Numbered from the stretch's first letter, positions 44,784-56,812 are shown. The stretch: 64,000 nt of DNA from Agrostemma githago (GCA_958450325.1 OY288241.1:37376778-37440777); one strand, 5' to 3'. The notes: generated by a model not told the origin, from the sequence alone. Numbers and translations are program-made.

Positions 44784-45062
44784 TTAACCTCCGTATTTTT
44801 TAAGCATCTTCTTCAAGTTGGCCAAGTCACGCTGAAACCTGTTCCTTGTGCGGAAACACTCCATAGACTTCTTCATCAAGAACTGGATGTAGTTGTCCAG
44901 TTCGGCCTCTTTATCTGTATCACTAGTGGATGCCACAAAGCTCCTCACGTCAATTGCAGTTGCGACTAGCTGCATGGATCTTAATTCATTGGACACAGTG
45001 GAATCCAATAAACCATCGTACTCCTCGATCAAACCTCTGATCTCTTCTATTTTGCTGGCCAT
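44784..45062 (-). CDS. Small coiled-coil protein, copy A (92 aa), unrecognised
   Basis: MASKIEEIRGLIEEYDGLL .. FLMKKSMECFRTRN .. DLANLKKMLKKYGG. About 70% identical by eye to the 98-aa product at 46074-46370. Substitutions between the copies are mostly conservative and both frames stay open over their full lengths, which supports coding. Predicted mostly helical and highly charged with heptad-like spacing. There is no signal peptide or membrane segment. A minus-strand TTTAAATACC about 90 bases upstream could be a TATA box. It lies between the two convergent MULE genes. Function unknown; it could be a DNA-binding or oligomerising accessory factor, but nothing in the sequence proves that. Confidence 0.6.
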   Translation of the reverse strand: MASKIEEIRGLIEEYDGLLDSTVSNELRSMQLVATAIDVRSFVASTSDTDKEAELDNYIQFLMKKSMECFRTRNRFQRDLANLKKMLKKYGG

Positions 45063-45367
45063 TTTTTTCTAAGGTTGAAGTGGTGGAGTTGTATGTAGGG
45101 GCTGGTAAAAGTGGTGAAGTTGAAGTTGTTAAGGTGTAAAAAATGGCGTTGGTATTTAAAGAGGGGGAGGCAGTAAACAGGGGGGTTGAAAATTCATGGG
45201 TTAGGCAGTAAAGGGGGGGGGTGAAAATTTAATGGGTTAGGTGGGGGGCTTATCCTCATAAATTAATTAGGGTTTGGAGATTGAGGTGGGTGTTTGTGTT
45301 TCTCAATGTTTCATTGAGACTCCCAAACATCCCTTCACAGTCACATCGAGTTTTTTTTAAATATAAA

Positions 45368-46600
45368 GATTGTTGACGTTTGAAATGGTCAAGGTCCGTG
45401 ATATTGCTTACGTCTATTGCGGATCCCAATTATTTCTAATATGGCATAGTCGTAAAACATGGGGGTCCGTAAAATTGTTTTTTGTTGTTTGGCTGTAAAA
45501 ATACATTGAAATAGCAGTCGTTTTTAATCTGAAATGCATCATCTTTAAACGCTACAAACATTATTAACTTAATATTTGGTTGCCACAAAACAAACGAGTG
45601 TGATTGTGCAATGCAATGAATGTGACTTTCTAGTAGGCAGGGTATGATTCTACAACAAGAGGTGGAGCGTGGTTACACTAATTGTAGGAGTGTGATTGTA
45701 CAAGATAATGACTGTGATTCTACAATACACTGACTGTGATTCTACAAAATGAAGTGTAGAAACTTAAACTGGTTTTATGACATGATGACTGTGATTATGC
45801 ACCATGTTGAGTGTGACTATAAGACTTGTCGAGTGTGACTGTACACCATGTGTCCATAAAAATAGAGAAATAGCGAAACAACGATGGAAATATTTGTACA
45901 TCAGAAAAAGTCACATCCTGAAACATAAAAATGTTCTTGAAACGTAAAAACATTCTACGAACACAGTACTTGAAACATAAAAACATTCCACGACATAACG
46001 CGGGAAACATTCTACATTTTAAATCCTAAAACACATTAAAACATCCATTACATTCCATTAAAACACGCTACATTTACGCTACATGCATAATTAACCCCCG
46101 TTTTTTTTGAAGCATCTTCTTCAAGTTGGCCAAATCACGCTGCAACGCTTTCTTAGTGCGGAAACATCCAATACACTTTTTCATCAAGAATTCGATGTAG
46201 TCGTCCAGTTCGGTCTCCTTTTCTGTATTGCCATTGGATGCCATATAGGTCCTCGCATCTATGGCAGGGGCGACTAGCTGCATGGCTGATAATTCATTGG
46301 ATCTAGTGGTATTCAACAAACCATCGTATTCCTCGATCAATTTTCTGATTTCTTCTATTTTGCTTGCCATTTTTTTGTAGGGTTAAAGAGGTGAAGTTGG
46401 AAGTAGCTTGGGTAAAAATGGCGTTGGTATTTGAAGGGGGGAGGCAGTAAAGGGGGCAGTAAATATTAATTGAGTTAGGTGGGGGTCCTATCCTTCTAAA
46501 GTAATTAGGGTTAGGAGAGTGAGGTGATTGTTTGTGTTCTCAATGTGCATTGAGACTCACAAACATCACTTCCCAGTCCCAGTTCATAATTAGGGTTAGG
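45368..46600. repeat. Second copy of ~1.3-kb tandem duplication
   Basis: The order module, minisatellite, small gene and upstream leader (ATGGCGTTGGTATTT.., GGGGGAGGCAGTAAA) at 44035-45367 is repeated here with moderate divergence. This is an old tandem duplication inside the MULE. Confidence 0.8.
46074..46370 (-). CDS. Small coiled-coil protein, copy B (98 aa), unrecognised
   Basis: MASKIEEIRKLIEEYDGLL .. ELDDYIEFLMKKCIGCF .. DLANLKKMLQKKRG. Paralogue of copy A with a six-residue C-terminal extension (LIMHVA). The first ten residues and the ANLKKML block are almost unchanged, while the middle (residues 38-48) varies. Same strand and same upstream leader type as copy A. Not recognised. Confidence 0.6.
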   Translation of the reverse strand: MASKIEEIRKLIEEYDGLLNTTRSNELSAMQLVAPAIDARTYMASNGNTEKETELDDYIEFLMKKCIGCFRTKKALQRDLANLKKMLQKKRGLIMHVA

Positions 46601-47012
46601 AGAGTAAGGTGATTGGTGATTGTTTGTTTTGTTCTGTACAGTTTATATTTTGTCGACATCGTTTTCGAACCATCGTTTTCTTATTGGGAAAATAATCTGA
46701 TTTTACGGTGTGTGTATTGTTCTTTTGTTGTCTTTTGTAAATACGGGAACCATCGGTTTTTTTTAAGGTGAAATAAGTTGAAATAAACTGAAAGTAAATG
46801 GATGGACATATATGCAGGGGTAGTTAGTATAATTAATTAGTGAATTTGTGGTCGTCTGTCATGACTGTGACTGTGAGTAAGAAGTTGCATGACTGCATCA
46901 CGTCGCACATGCGACCCTGATACTGAGTTGTCATTCATCTGATACTCAGAAGATACTTCAACATGAGATTTTTTTCTATATTCACAAAAAAGTGTTTTTA
47001 CTTCACTACACA
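46371..47012. other. Spacer between small gene B and the Ulp1-type gene
   Basis: Holds the leader of small gene B and the 3' region of the Ulp1-type gene, with a few weak GTGACTGTGA units at 46855-46900. No further gene supported. Confidence 0.55.
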
Positions 47013-47794
47013 TCATGCCTTACGGTTCGCTGAGGTCTTTCGTTCCACGAGTCTCCCTTTCTTACGTTTGTCATCGAGTGCTTTCCATATGCTTGGCGCG
47101 TCTGCTATGAAAGCGCAAATTTTCGGCGACATGTCCCCGCGAGATTCATTTATGTCAGCAAGTACGAGAGTTGCTGCCACCTCGAACGACAAGTAACGCC
47201 TCCCGACCTTTGACACAATATCAGTGTGGGTGAACAACGCACCATCGTACAGGCACATGTGCATCAAGCAGAAAATGCCGGACTCCGGATCGTTCTTCCG
47301 GGCGCTCTGCCATTCCAATTTTACTTGGCGATGCTCAAAATTCGCCAGGTGATTGCTCTTAATCAGCCCCTTCTCGTCCATGTAGACCCTCAATGCTTGC
47401 ATCTGTTGCAGTATTAGACAATAGCAAACATCAGCACTTAAGCAGTAGAATATTTTTGACGTGGTGAAAAAAAGCATATGCGTGCAACTTACTATCTTGC
47501 TGGACACCCGGAACATATGTGACCCTGGGCCGTGTGTCTGGTGATCGAGGATATCAACTGTTCTTTCTCTAAAGTTGACGCACACGCACGCGTAGTGTCC
47601 CATAGTATGCACCGAGAAAAACAACAGTTCGGCGTTCAAGTCGAATGTCCCGGCGCAGTCTTGTATGAATCTGTCCCACGCTTCGTACAGACCGTCAGTG
47701 TCTTCATCCGCAGGGGTACTTGAGTCGGGTCGTTCCAGTATACGGGTCAGTGAGTCCTAACGGATGGCGAAAATTAGTTGTCATCAGTGACATG

Positions 47795-48340
47795 ATGCGA
47801 GAATGGAATATATCATGTGCGTGGCTGCACATCGCAAAGTGTGTGATTGTACAGACTAAGCTGCGTGACTTTGCAGCGTGCAAAGTGTGACTATACATGA
47901 CAGTGTGATTGCAAATCCTAGGATGTCTGACTATATCATGTGCGTGGCTGTACAACTTATATCACGTGATTGTGCACCTTAACAAGAGTGACTCTGCAAA
48001 GTGATGTCTGACTATTACACAGACTTTACACCCTTTCAGTTAATGTGAATGGGGGTCATTTGTACTATTTAATTCCTGACTATGCAACTTATAGCATGTG
48101 ATTATACAGACTAAGTTGCGTGACTTTGCAGCGTACAGACTGTGACTATACATGACAGTGTGATTGTGCAACTCAACAAGAGTGATTGTACACATCAACA
48201 TGTGTGAATGTGCAACTTATATCACGTGATTGTACACCTCAATATGTGTGACTATGCAACTCATAGCATGTGATTGTACACGTCAACATGTGTGACTGTG
48301 CTAAGTGAACTTTGTGATTATTTCTAACTATTACACGGAC
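47795..48340. repeat. Minisatellite in Ulp1-type gene intron 8
   Basis: Over fifteen GTGTGATTGTACA / GTGACTATGCAACT units. It contains an internal duplication (48001-48070 and 48317-48390 share ACGGACTTTACA..TTTTCAGTTAATGTGAATG-type sequence) and the segment shared with transposase intron 1. Confidence 0.85.
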
Positions 48341-49764
48341 TTTACATCTTTTCAGTTAATGTGAATGGGGATCATTTTGTACTATTTAATGTGATAGGTA
48401 GGAGGTTATGGGGGCATACCATGTGTTGAATTTCGAACCACGCCATCGTTGGGTCAGCGGGGAAGGATAACCCACGCCGGTTGTCGTCTGATTCGCACCA
48501 GTTCATGAGGTGTGACCAACACTCCAGCACAGCGGCGCTCATCCCACCGCCGGACAAGAGCATTTGAATGTCACGCCTCTCCAGCTGCACACGAGGGCCG
48601 TAGGACCCCAATCGTTCACTGCGGATTTGTTGACACCGGTTAGTAGGTTTAATATGCAACACGCATCAGTAATAAAAGACGGTTACTTACTTTTCGTCGT
48701 ACCCATTATCGTCGAGGAAGCAGTAGTCGGCGGTGTGTTTTCGCGGGCTGAGCATCCCACTCGTCAGTGGTCGGTGCAGGCGAAACAAGACCGACATGAT
48801 AATGGCGTCCAGATCAGGTTCACCTTGGTTCAAAGAGCAACCCAACCCATCTCCACAGCCCCGTATCCGAGACTTAATTGGCGACTGTCTTTCTTCTGGG
48901 ACTGATCTGGGGGTGGATTCAGGTGTTTTTGGTGATTTGCTCTGACGCTTCTTGGTGGTTGCCTTCACAGGAGTGGTTTCAAACGTACGGGCAGATTCCA
49001 ACGATTCCTTGTATGTTCTGAATTCAACCACTTTCTGCAAAATAGCGTTCCTTATCTTATTCACGTCGCTCAGTATAAGGGTCGCCATGATCTCCGCCCT
49101 GCACATATTCATGGCCGGCATTGTCCTTAAGGAACAGTTGAACGGGGACCCGGTGTACAGCAGCATGTGCATCATCAGGTACACTCCACAGTCATTGGCG
49201 GAGTACCCCACTCCCTGCCATGATAAGGGAACGTTTACCAATTTAAACGCACGGACCTTCTCACCTTTCTCCACCCCTCGTTGTACCATGAACTCCCCCA
49301 TCTTATCAGCCTGCAAAACAAGTTCAAACAGGATCAGTTGTTGAACACATTCGCGGTCACATAATTAATTCAATATTAAATTAAAAGGGCCTGACCGCTG
49401 TCCGAGCAATGCCATAGTAAGGCAACTTTGTAAAATCTTTATCGTACAACCGGTTGTTGAGGTACTCTATTTGCTCAGAATTGAAGTTGATGTAGGCGCA
49501 ACTGTAGTGACCCTCGTCACCCGTCAAGATCGGGACGAACACCTGCAAACAATGCGTCAGGATTATGGGCTGATAACAACTACGAATAGACAGTATGTCC
49601 AGGATAATACCATGTCCGAGTCCAAAGCAAAGTCGGAGAAACTATTTTTTATCCACTCGCCCCACACGTAAAATATTTCTTCATCATAATTATTGCCCTT
49701 GCCTCCTTTCTTCCACAATTCCAACACTGGGGCCTGCTCACATGCATTGTTGGTAATACACGTA

Positions 49765-50015
49765 GTCAGTGTGTGTTTGACATGAGTGTGACTGTGCAAC
49801 TGCAATTGTGTGACTGTACAGCGTAAAGTGTGTGACTATACAGCTTGTAGTGTGCGACTGTACAGCATAAAGTGGGTGACTATACAGCTCATAACGTGTG
49901 ACTGTGCAGTTTATAGTGGTGACTGGTCAACACAATGTGTGTGACTATACAGGTAACAGTGTGTGACTATACAGCCAATTGTCTGCGATTATACACCTAA
50001 TTTGGGGGTTGAACC
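49765..50015. repeat. Minisatellite in Ulp1-type gene intron 4
   Basis: About ten units of GTGTGACTGTACAGCATAAA with ~20-23-base period, confined to the intron between the exons ending at 50019 and starting at 49733. Confidence 0.85.
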
Positions 50016-51284
50016 TACCGTATGTCCAAGAGAGAAGTAACATCTACTGGTTACTCTTGATGTTTTTTTGTCGTGCACCAGCTGGTTCAGCAGCCTACAC
50101 TAGCAGTCAATGACGTTATTCATCACCTCCAGGCCAGGCTCGAGCATCTGCATGTCGCCCCTCGCGATACAGTCGTAAGCTGTGAACTCGACCAGCATTT
50201 CGCTGTAGACCAAACGAAGTCCCGATTAGCACATGCATTTTAAAAACGACATGAGCAGCACAATAAGTACGTACCCTTACGGACGTGGCGTTGTCCGGTA
50301 GAAGACATAGTCGATTACATCTTTCCGTACGCTGAGGATATCCCAGAAGATGACGATATTGGAGCACATGAATCCAGAGATTACAAGCTGCCCCCTCATT
50401 ATTCTCCCACAATCCAACGTGCAGCCCAAATTGTCTGGAATCGTATCCATGCACTCAAATGCCACGTCGGAGTGGAAGATGTACCGATGATGTTTAGTCG
50501 CCGGGTGCGTTCTGGTCCCTGAACCCTCGCCGGTCTGCTGATTATCGTCCGTGACGATTTCTGCCGGCGCGGGCGTGGTGGCAACAGCGTCCGCTACAGC
50601 CCAGCCTGCTTTGTGCAGTTCCCTCTCAAGACTAGAACTGACTGTCGCATTGGGCGGAGCCGGTGTTACATCTAAAGTCGACCGTGCGTCAGTTGTCCCC
50701 CACCCTGCTTGCCGTAGAGACACCACTACGGTCGGACTCATGTCGACCGAACCCTCCACAGCGGAGACTTGATTTATTTCTTCAGCTCCATCACCCTCTT
50801 GAACTTCTCCCTCACAGAAACCTGGTGTCACGATGCAACCATCAAAAGTGCCCTCATCATCGTAACCTTCTGTTCCATCACCATCTCCCACACAGAAACC
50901 TGATTTCTCAATTTCCTCATCCTCGTATCCAAATTCACGCAAGTCTTGCACAATTTGGCGTACCAGAGCGCAGGCTTCAGTATCGCGTTGCACCTCGCCC
51001 TCAACAACGGGGGCGTTCTGGGTAGTCTTCTTCAACTGGCCGGCCAACGAAACGGCCTCATCGATATACTGGAGGACAGATGGATCTTTCCAGAATTGTT
51101 GGGAAGACGGGTCTTGACTTGGAACCGCGGTGTTCCTCGTCGATATTTCTCTTACTTTGGAGGCAGCCTGCTCACAGAAACCGCAAAAGGCTAGCGCACA
51201 CCTTCGGAAATTCATGAAAAACCGTCGGTCGTCCTATAATTCAGTTGAAGTCAAACCATTAGTGTGAAGCTCAGTTGTGTTGAG

Positions 51285-51660
51285 GCTGGCAGTGTGAGTA
51301 TGACCAAGCCTCTAAGTGTGTGACTATACGGAAGAAAGTGTGTGGCTATACAGATACTAGTGTGTGACTATACGGAATAAAGTGTGTGACAGTACAGCAT
51401 AAAGTGTGTGACTATATACGCAATTGTGTGTGACTATACGGAATAAGGTGTGTAACTATACAGAATACAATGTGTGACTATAGAGCATAAATTGTGTGAC
51501 TGTATAACATAAAGTGTGTGACTATACTGATAACAGTGTGCGACTATACGGAATAAGGTGTGTAACTATACGGAATAAATTGTGTGACTATACAGCATAA
51601 AGTGTGTGATTGTACGGCTTATAGCGTGTGACTATGCAGGTTATAGTGGTGACTGTATTA
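51285..51660. repeat. Minisatellite in Ulp1-type gene intron 2
   Basis: The most regular array: about fifteen units of AGTGTGTGACTATACGGAATAA, period 22-23 bases, filling most of intron 2 (51234-51776). Confidence 0.9.
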
Positions 51661-53124
51661 TAAACACAATTTTTATGAATCGTATATGCTTTTATAAACA
51701 TAGGTAGGGCTTTCAGAATAAATCGTTCCACGAACAATTAATTGATGATTTATAGAATGGCTGGGAGATCACTTACATCAACGGCGCTGTCTTCCGATTG
51801 ATCAGCTCTCTCCATCCCTGTCGTTATTCTCTTGGGACTAGAGTGATGGTTGTCAGAGGGCATCGTTATAGCGGAGGTGCCCTCGATGTCTGTTTTCCCA
51901 CATGTACGTGGGTACGACACCTTCGAACGCAGCTAATTTCCCAGGGATCCTGTCTCCAGTTCTCCAGCAAGACGATCGCATATTCTCCGTGCATCCCAAT
52001 GTGCGATAAATGGTATGTTGCATCTGCAAGTCTCGCTACGGAAATCGTAGAGCTGGAAGTACGCAATCATCAGAATGGGGATGCACCCCCGGAGGTAGTT
52101 GAAGACTTTGGTGGGGTCACGCGTCCCCCTACCCGCCCGCACTAGATCCTGCAGGACAAATCTACACCAGTCCTTCTCCCGAATCAAGTCAACGTCATCC
52201 ACTGCGGCCAGCAGGCTCAGGTCCATGGAGTTGTTCATAGTAGGCGCGAGGAATGATGACAACGCGAACAACACGAACCTGCGGACAAAGTCGTCGTCAG
52301 CGGCCTTGGTTGCCATTAACTTTTTGTGCACCCTCTCTAATGATATTGGCCCGCTGCTATCAACCACATCGAACCCCTTCCTCCAGGTACTCTTTAACCT
52401 GATCACGTCAGGTGAGTCTGCCCCTTTTTTATTTTGTGTTGGGATTACTTTCACCGGATGAGGGCCTAAAGGTAGCTGGAGGCAATCGTGGACGTCGTAC
52501 TTTGACATCATGAATGCCTCCCGACGTGAGGCACGGAAAATATCGGACCCGTCATAAAATGCACGTAGGAACATAAGCGCATGGTCAATGGGGACTGATT
52601 CGATCCTCAGCTCCAATAGCCCGTCGAAGCCAACAGCACGCACCCTCTCTCTCTGATCATTCGATAATTGTGCAATTAGCTGGTGCAACCGCCTAGGCCT
52701 ACAGTGAATATCTGGCTGTCGTCGGTCCACTCCTCTCTCCCCCTGAGACACGCGCACGACAGTGGGGTTGGGCTGTATATCAGATGTGACCCTCCTCTTT
52801 TTTTGGCCTGGTTTCCTCAACATTTTCTGTCTCACCCACATCCAAATCGGCGACCGGTGTATCAAAAAACACCCTCTTTTTTTTCTTTCCTCTACCTTCG
52901 TCATCAACATCTGTCTCCCCCACATCCGTCTCAGCAAGGATGTGGTCCCCCGATGTATCTTCAACAGTCTTCTTCTTCTTCTTCTTACCCAATTTTTGGT
53001 CCACAACCACTCTATCATCAATTACATGTTCGCGGACCGATGTCTCTGCCATGGCCTTCTTCTTATTGGACTTCGTTCGAACTTTCTTCTTCGCACAAGA
53101 CTTTCTGCTGCAATAACAACATGC

Positions 53125-53745
53125 GTAATGAGTGTGATTGTACAACTGAGTATACGGCGTCAACAGTGTGATTCTACAGTAAAATGACAGTGACTCTGCA
53201 ACATAACGAATGTGACTAAACAGCCTCAAACGGGTGACTATACAACCAACACTGTATGACTATACAATATAAAGCGTGTGACTTTGCATCATAACTAGTG
53301 CGACTGTGTCGCTTCAAAGGTGTGATTGTACATCATTATGTGACTTCACAACAAAATATAACGAGTGCGACTATGTATCTTCAAATGGGTGACTGTATAA
53401 CCAACTCTGTATGACTGTACAACCAACTCTGTATGACTATTCAAATGTTAAATTTTTATCTTCCCAAACACCAACTCTGTGACTTTACAACAAAACCCGC
53501 ATCAGTTATATAATGTGACTATACAACATAAAGCGTATGACTTTGCATCATAAATACTGCGACTGTGTGGCTTGAAATGTGTGATTGTACATCATTCTGT
53601 GACTTCACAACAAAATATAACGAGTGCGATCATGTATCTTCAGACGGGTGACTGTATAACCAACTCTGTATGACTATTCAAATGTTAAATTTTTATCTTC
53701 CCAAGCACCAATTCTGTGACTTTACAACAAAACCCTAAAAAGTGG
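53125..53745. repeat. Minisatellite in Ulp1-type gene intron 1
   Basis: More than twenty units of the GTGACTATACAACATAAAGC type, with a higher-order repeat of ~230 bases (53385-53480 and 53640-53735 share ACTGTATAACCAACTCTGTA). Confidence 0.85.
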
Positions 53746-53970
53746 AAAGATGATTATACAGAGTTGTACAGATGATTATGTGGATTTGAACATGAGAAAA
53801 TAAGACTGCTTTAACATAAACTTCAACAAGAAAGCATGTAAAATGTACATAACAACAAAAAACTGCGTAATCGATGCCACATGGATAATTACAATGATGA
53901 TAATGGGAACTACAACATGAACTTCAACAAAGAAATAAAAACTTACTGAACTACAACATGAACTTCAACA

Positions 53971-55671
53971 GGGTCGCTCGATCATCGAGAATGTCCTTAT
54001 ATGTCAGGATCTTGTCAAGATGAACAATAGGAAAAATTCTTCTCCAAGATGTATGTTCAAGCTGGATCTACAGAAGGCGTATGATACGATAGAATGGGAT
54101 TTTGTGGAAAATCTGATGATTAAAATGAACTTCCCAGACCGGTTCATAAAATGGGTTATGCAATGTGTGACTACCACGACTTACTCTATTGTGCTGAACG
54201 GGGAATCTTTTGGCTTTTTAAAGGTAAGCGTGGTCTAAGACAAGGAGACCCTATTTCGCCATTGCTCTTTACCCTCTGCATGGAGTACCTCACGAGAACT
54301 ATTGATTATGCTACATCCAGATGGCCCTTTAATTACCATCCTCAATGTAAGACCCTTAAACTCACTCACCTTGTTTTTGCGGATGACTTGCTTCTATTCT
54401 GTAAGGCGGATGTTCCCTCTATTATGCTGCTTATACGTGCTGTCTCTACATTCTCTCAAACTTCCGGTCTTCACATGAACAAGGATAAATCTGAAGTTTT
54501 CTATTGTGGCATGAAAGAGATGGATAAAAGCGATATCTTTTAGGTGACTCGAATTAAATAAGGGTCTCTTCCCTTTAAGTACTTGGGAGTCTCTGTCCAG
54601 TCTGGTAAACTAAACCGTCAGGAGTGGAATATCCTCATTGAGAGGATCGTGGCTCGAATTAGAAGCATTGGGGCCCGTAAGTTATCGTATGTTGGGCGAG
54701 TTACTTTGATCAACTCAATACTTAACACGCTCCGTTGCTATTGGGCTAGTATTTTCCTACTACCGAAGCATGTTATTAGGAGGATAGAAGCAGTGTGTAG
54801 GAATTATTTGTGGGATGGTAGTGCTGACTATAGGAGAGTCCCTCTTGTCTCTTGGGACAATGTTACGTGCGCAAAAAAAGCTGGTGGGTTAGGAATTAAG
54901 AGACCAGGTATCTACAACATAGCGGCTATAGGAAAACTCGTTAATTGGATTTATGAAAAAAGAGATAGCCTATGGATCAAATGGGTTTCCACGCTTTATC
55001 TGAAAAAAGTTAGATGGCACGATTATACCCCTCCCAAAGACGTTCCTTGGTCTTGGAGGACTATCTGCAAGGTTAAAGAAAAATTAAAGAAAGGATTCCT
55101 GAATGATCGATGGATGTAGGATGATAAAAGGTACTCGGTTAGGAGTGCTTATGTCTGGATCGATCCCCAGCCCACTGACCCACCGTGGTCAGCTTTTATT
55201 TGGAACCGTTGGAATGTGCAGAAACACGCCCTGATTGCTTGGGTTACTATGCATAAAGGGATCAACACAAAGGACAGGCTTCACCGGATATGCTGCACAA
55301 TCGATGCTAACTGCTGCCTTTGTGATCGAGAGCAGGAGACACTATCCCACCTGTTTTTCGAGTGTGGGTAAAGCTCCAGGATACGGCTGTTGGCTGAGGA
55401 AAAAATGGGACTAAACCTAAGCATAAATCGAGTAATACAAGCTGATGACGGAACTGTGAATTGGAAATTAGCTGCGTGTATCCTTGCTGCTACGTATTAT
55501 AACGTGTGGTTACAGCGAAATAAGGCAAGGATTGATGGGTTATTGATCAGACCCGAAAAAGTGGTGAACCAGATTTTGTCTGAAGTGAGGCCTCGAATAA
55601 GGATTAATGAGAAAGATGAAGTAACTGAGGAAGATGCCAGCTGCCTCCGAAAAATGGGATATGATTATTGA
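53971..55671 (+). pseudogene. LINE ORF2 fragment (RT palm to zf-RVT)
   Basis: RT motifs LDLQKAYDTIEWDF, GLRQGDPISPLLF and LVFADDLLLFCKAD (FADD intact), then the KYLGVSV block, GGLGIKRPG, and zf-RVT (FIWNRWNVQKHALIAWV, CCLCDREQETLSHLFFECG). One-base frame change near 54225, stops near 54541-54560, 55118 and 55369. No RNase H domain is visible, unlike the other LINE. Confidence 0.92.
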
Positions 55672-55806
55672 CGCTAGTTAACAAATTTTTCTCGGTTTTA
55701 TATTGTCTCGGTTTTATATTGTTTTGTCCTTGATATTGTTGTACAGAATATGGCTTCTTTGTATATTTTTTTGTTGAATGAATATACTTACATTTCACCA
55801 AAAAAA
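53971..55806 (+). mobile_element. L1-type LINE, 5' truncated, in intron 1 of Ulp1-type gene
   Basis: Target duplication AACATGAACTTCAACA at 53955-53970 and 55807-55822, with an A-run at the 3' end. It starts within RT. Different subfamily from the copy at 32011. Confidence 0.93.
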
Positions 55807-56017
55807 AACATGAACTTCAACAAAGAAAAAAAACTTCAACTTTGACTCCATTACTATAACCACGGTACAACTGAACTCAAAATTAGGGTTATCGGGTTGG
55901 AAAAATGCTCTTTTACCACTTTTTAGGGTTCATGCATAACCGGAGTTCATGCAAATGCAAGTCGAAAGGGTTGAACAAAAGAAAAATCGGAAGTCGAAAA
56001 TGGAACATTCAACATAC

Positions 56018-56170
56018 CTTAAGTTGATCATCGGAATTTTAGCCATCATCGGAGATTGAGAAGCTGCGGAGATGGAGATGGAGGTGGAGATGGGTTTATT
56101 TTTAGAGAGAGGAAGAGAGCGGTGAGTGAATAGCCGGTGAAATGATTTCAAAAGAAGGTGAATGGGGATG
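56018..56170 (-). promoter_or_regulatory. Promoter/leader of Ulp1-type gene at MULE right end
   Basis: Minus-strand CTCTCTAAAAATAAACCC near 56105-56088 followed by a CT-rich leader (CCATCTCCACCTCC) and the ATG at 56049. Its CT-rich character resembles the transposase leader at 36410-36560. Confidence 0.45.
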
Positions 56171-56435
56171 TGTAAAGGGGTTTGGGCGGGAGTATAGAGA
56201 TGGGTGAATTGGGAAGTGAAATTAATTGGGGTAGGGGTGAGGAGGGAAGCTATTGATTACTGATGGCTGAGGGTTGATGGCTGATTAGTGATGGCTGATG
56301 TCTGCTCCGCAGCACGTCAGACCCTTTCTATTTTTTTTAATTGAACCCCCTCCATCCACCATCCATTTTAGGATGAATGGATGGAGTAGATCATCACTAA
56401 GCAACTCTTGGGAAGTGAGCAACTCCCTTGATCCC

Positions 56436-56812
56436 CCCCCCCCTCTCTCTATATATATATTGATGTGTGCTTGGTTTTATGGAAGATTACAGAGAGTTCG
56501 ACTCTTTCGCTGTGAATAGCGCTATTATGTAAAGTGGACTACTAGGAGCATAATCTTAGTGTTCAAATGAACGATTTGTTAATCTTTTAATGCGATAATG
56601 AGACAGACAAGTTGGACCTTATTAGTAGAAGTGTAGCATCATTCTACGGTGGCCTTATGGTGTTTAGGCAATGAGAACCAGTTATGGCTCCTAGGACCAT
56701 AAGGTTCCCTATGGTTAATTTATGGGTAAGAGTTATAAGATTACTTTTGAAAGAATACTTGGAGATCACTTTTGGGTGAAACCTATGGGAATAGTCCCAG
56801 TCAATGATTTTA
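56436..56812. other. Right flank of MULE, no gene
   Basis: CT and TA runs to 56460, then ordinary AT-rich sequence with no coding or repeat signature that I can support. Confidence 0.5.

Larger units (their letters stand above)
47013..56049 (-). pseudogene. Ulp1-type gene with two tandem peptidase C48-like domains, 10 exons
   Basis: Exons 56049-56018, 53107-51777, 51233-50281, 50202-50019, 49733-49611, 49542-49396, 49310-48691, 48618-48420, 47756-47493 and 47402-47013. All have GT..AG with phases fitting about 1413 aa. The N-terminus is Lys-rich (KKKVRTKSNKKK, nuclear). A globular domain follows (SNDQRERVRAVGFDGLLEL, DVHDCLQLPLG), of the type accompanying Ulp1 in MULEs. Ulp1 domain 1 has GHYSC, YLNNR (Asn for Asp) and NDCGVY. 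Domain 2 has GHYACV, VDILDHQ and PESGIF, with Ser at the Cys position. The family cleaves SUMO-like proteins. Defects are a 1-base shift at the A-run 52804-52798 and TAG at 51935-51933 and 50102-50100. Otherwise clean. Confidence 0.82.
36230..56435. mobile_element. Giant Mutator-like element with convergent transposase and Ulp1-type genes
   Basis: Candidate termini share GGGATCAAGGGAGTT (36230-36244) with its complement at 56421-56435. Beyond this exact core the inverted repeats are weak, and both sit beside TA/CT-rich runs, so no clean 9-bp target duplication can be read. Strong internal support is the convergent layout. The transposase starts about 450 bases from the left end and the Ulp1-type gene about 390 bases from the right end, both reading inward, like mudrA/mudrB of MuDR. 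MULEs carrying Ulp1 genes (Kaonashi type) are known. The span of 20.2 kb includes two later insertions (3.5 and 1.8 kb). Confidence 0.7.

Noticed and set aside
51285..51660. Regular repeats with variable spacers resembling a CRISPR array
   Set aside because: Repeats are degenerate, with 22-23-base period and no constant-length unique spacers, lie in a plant gene intron, and have no cas genes nearby.
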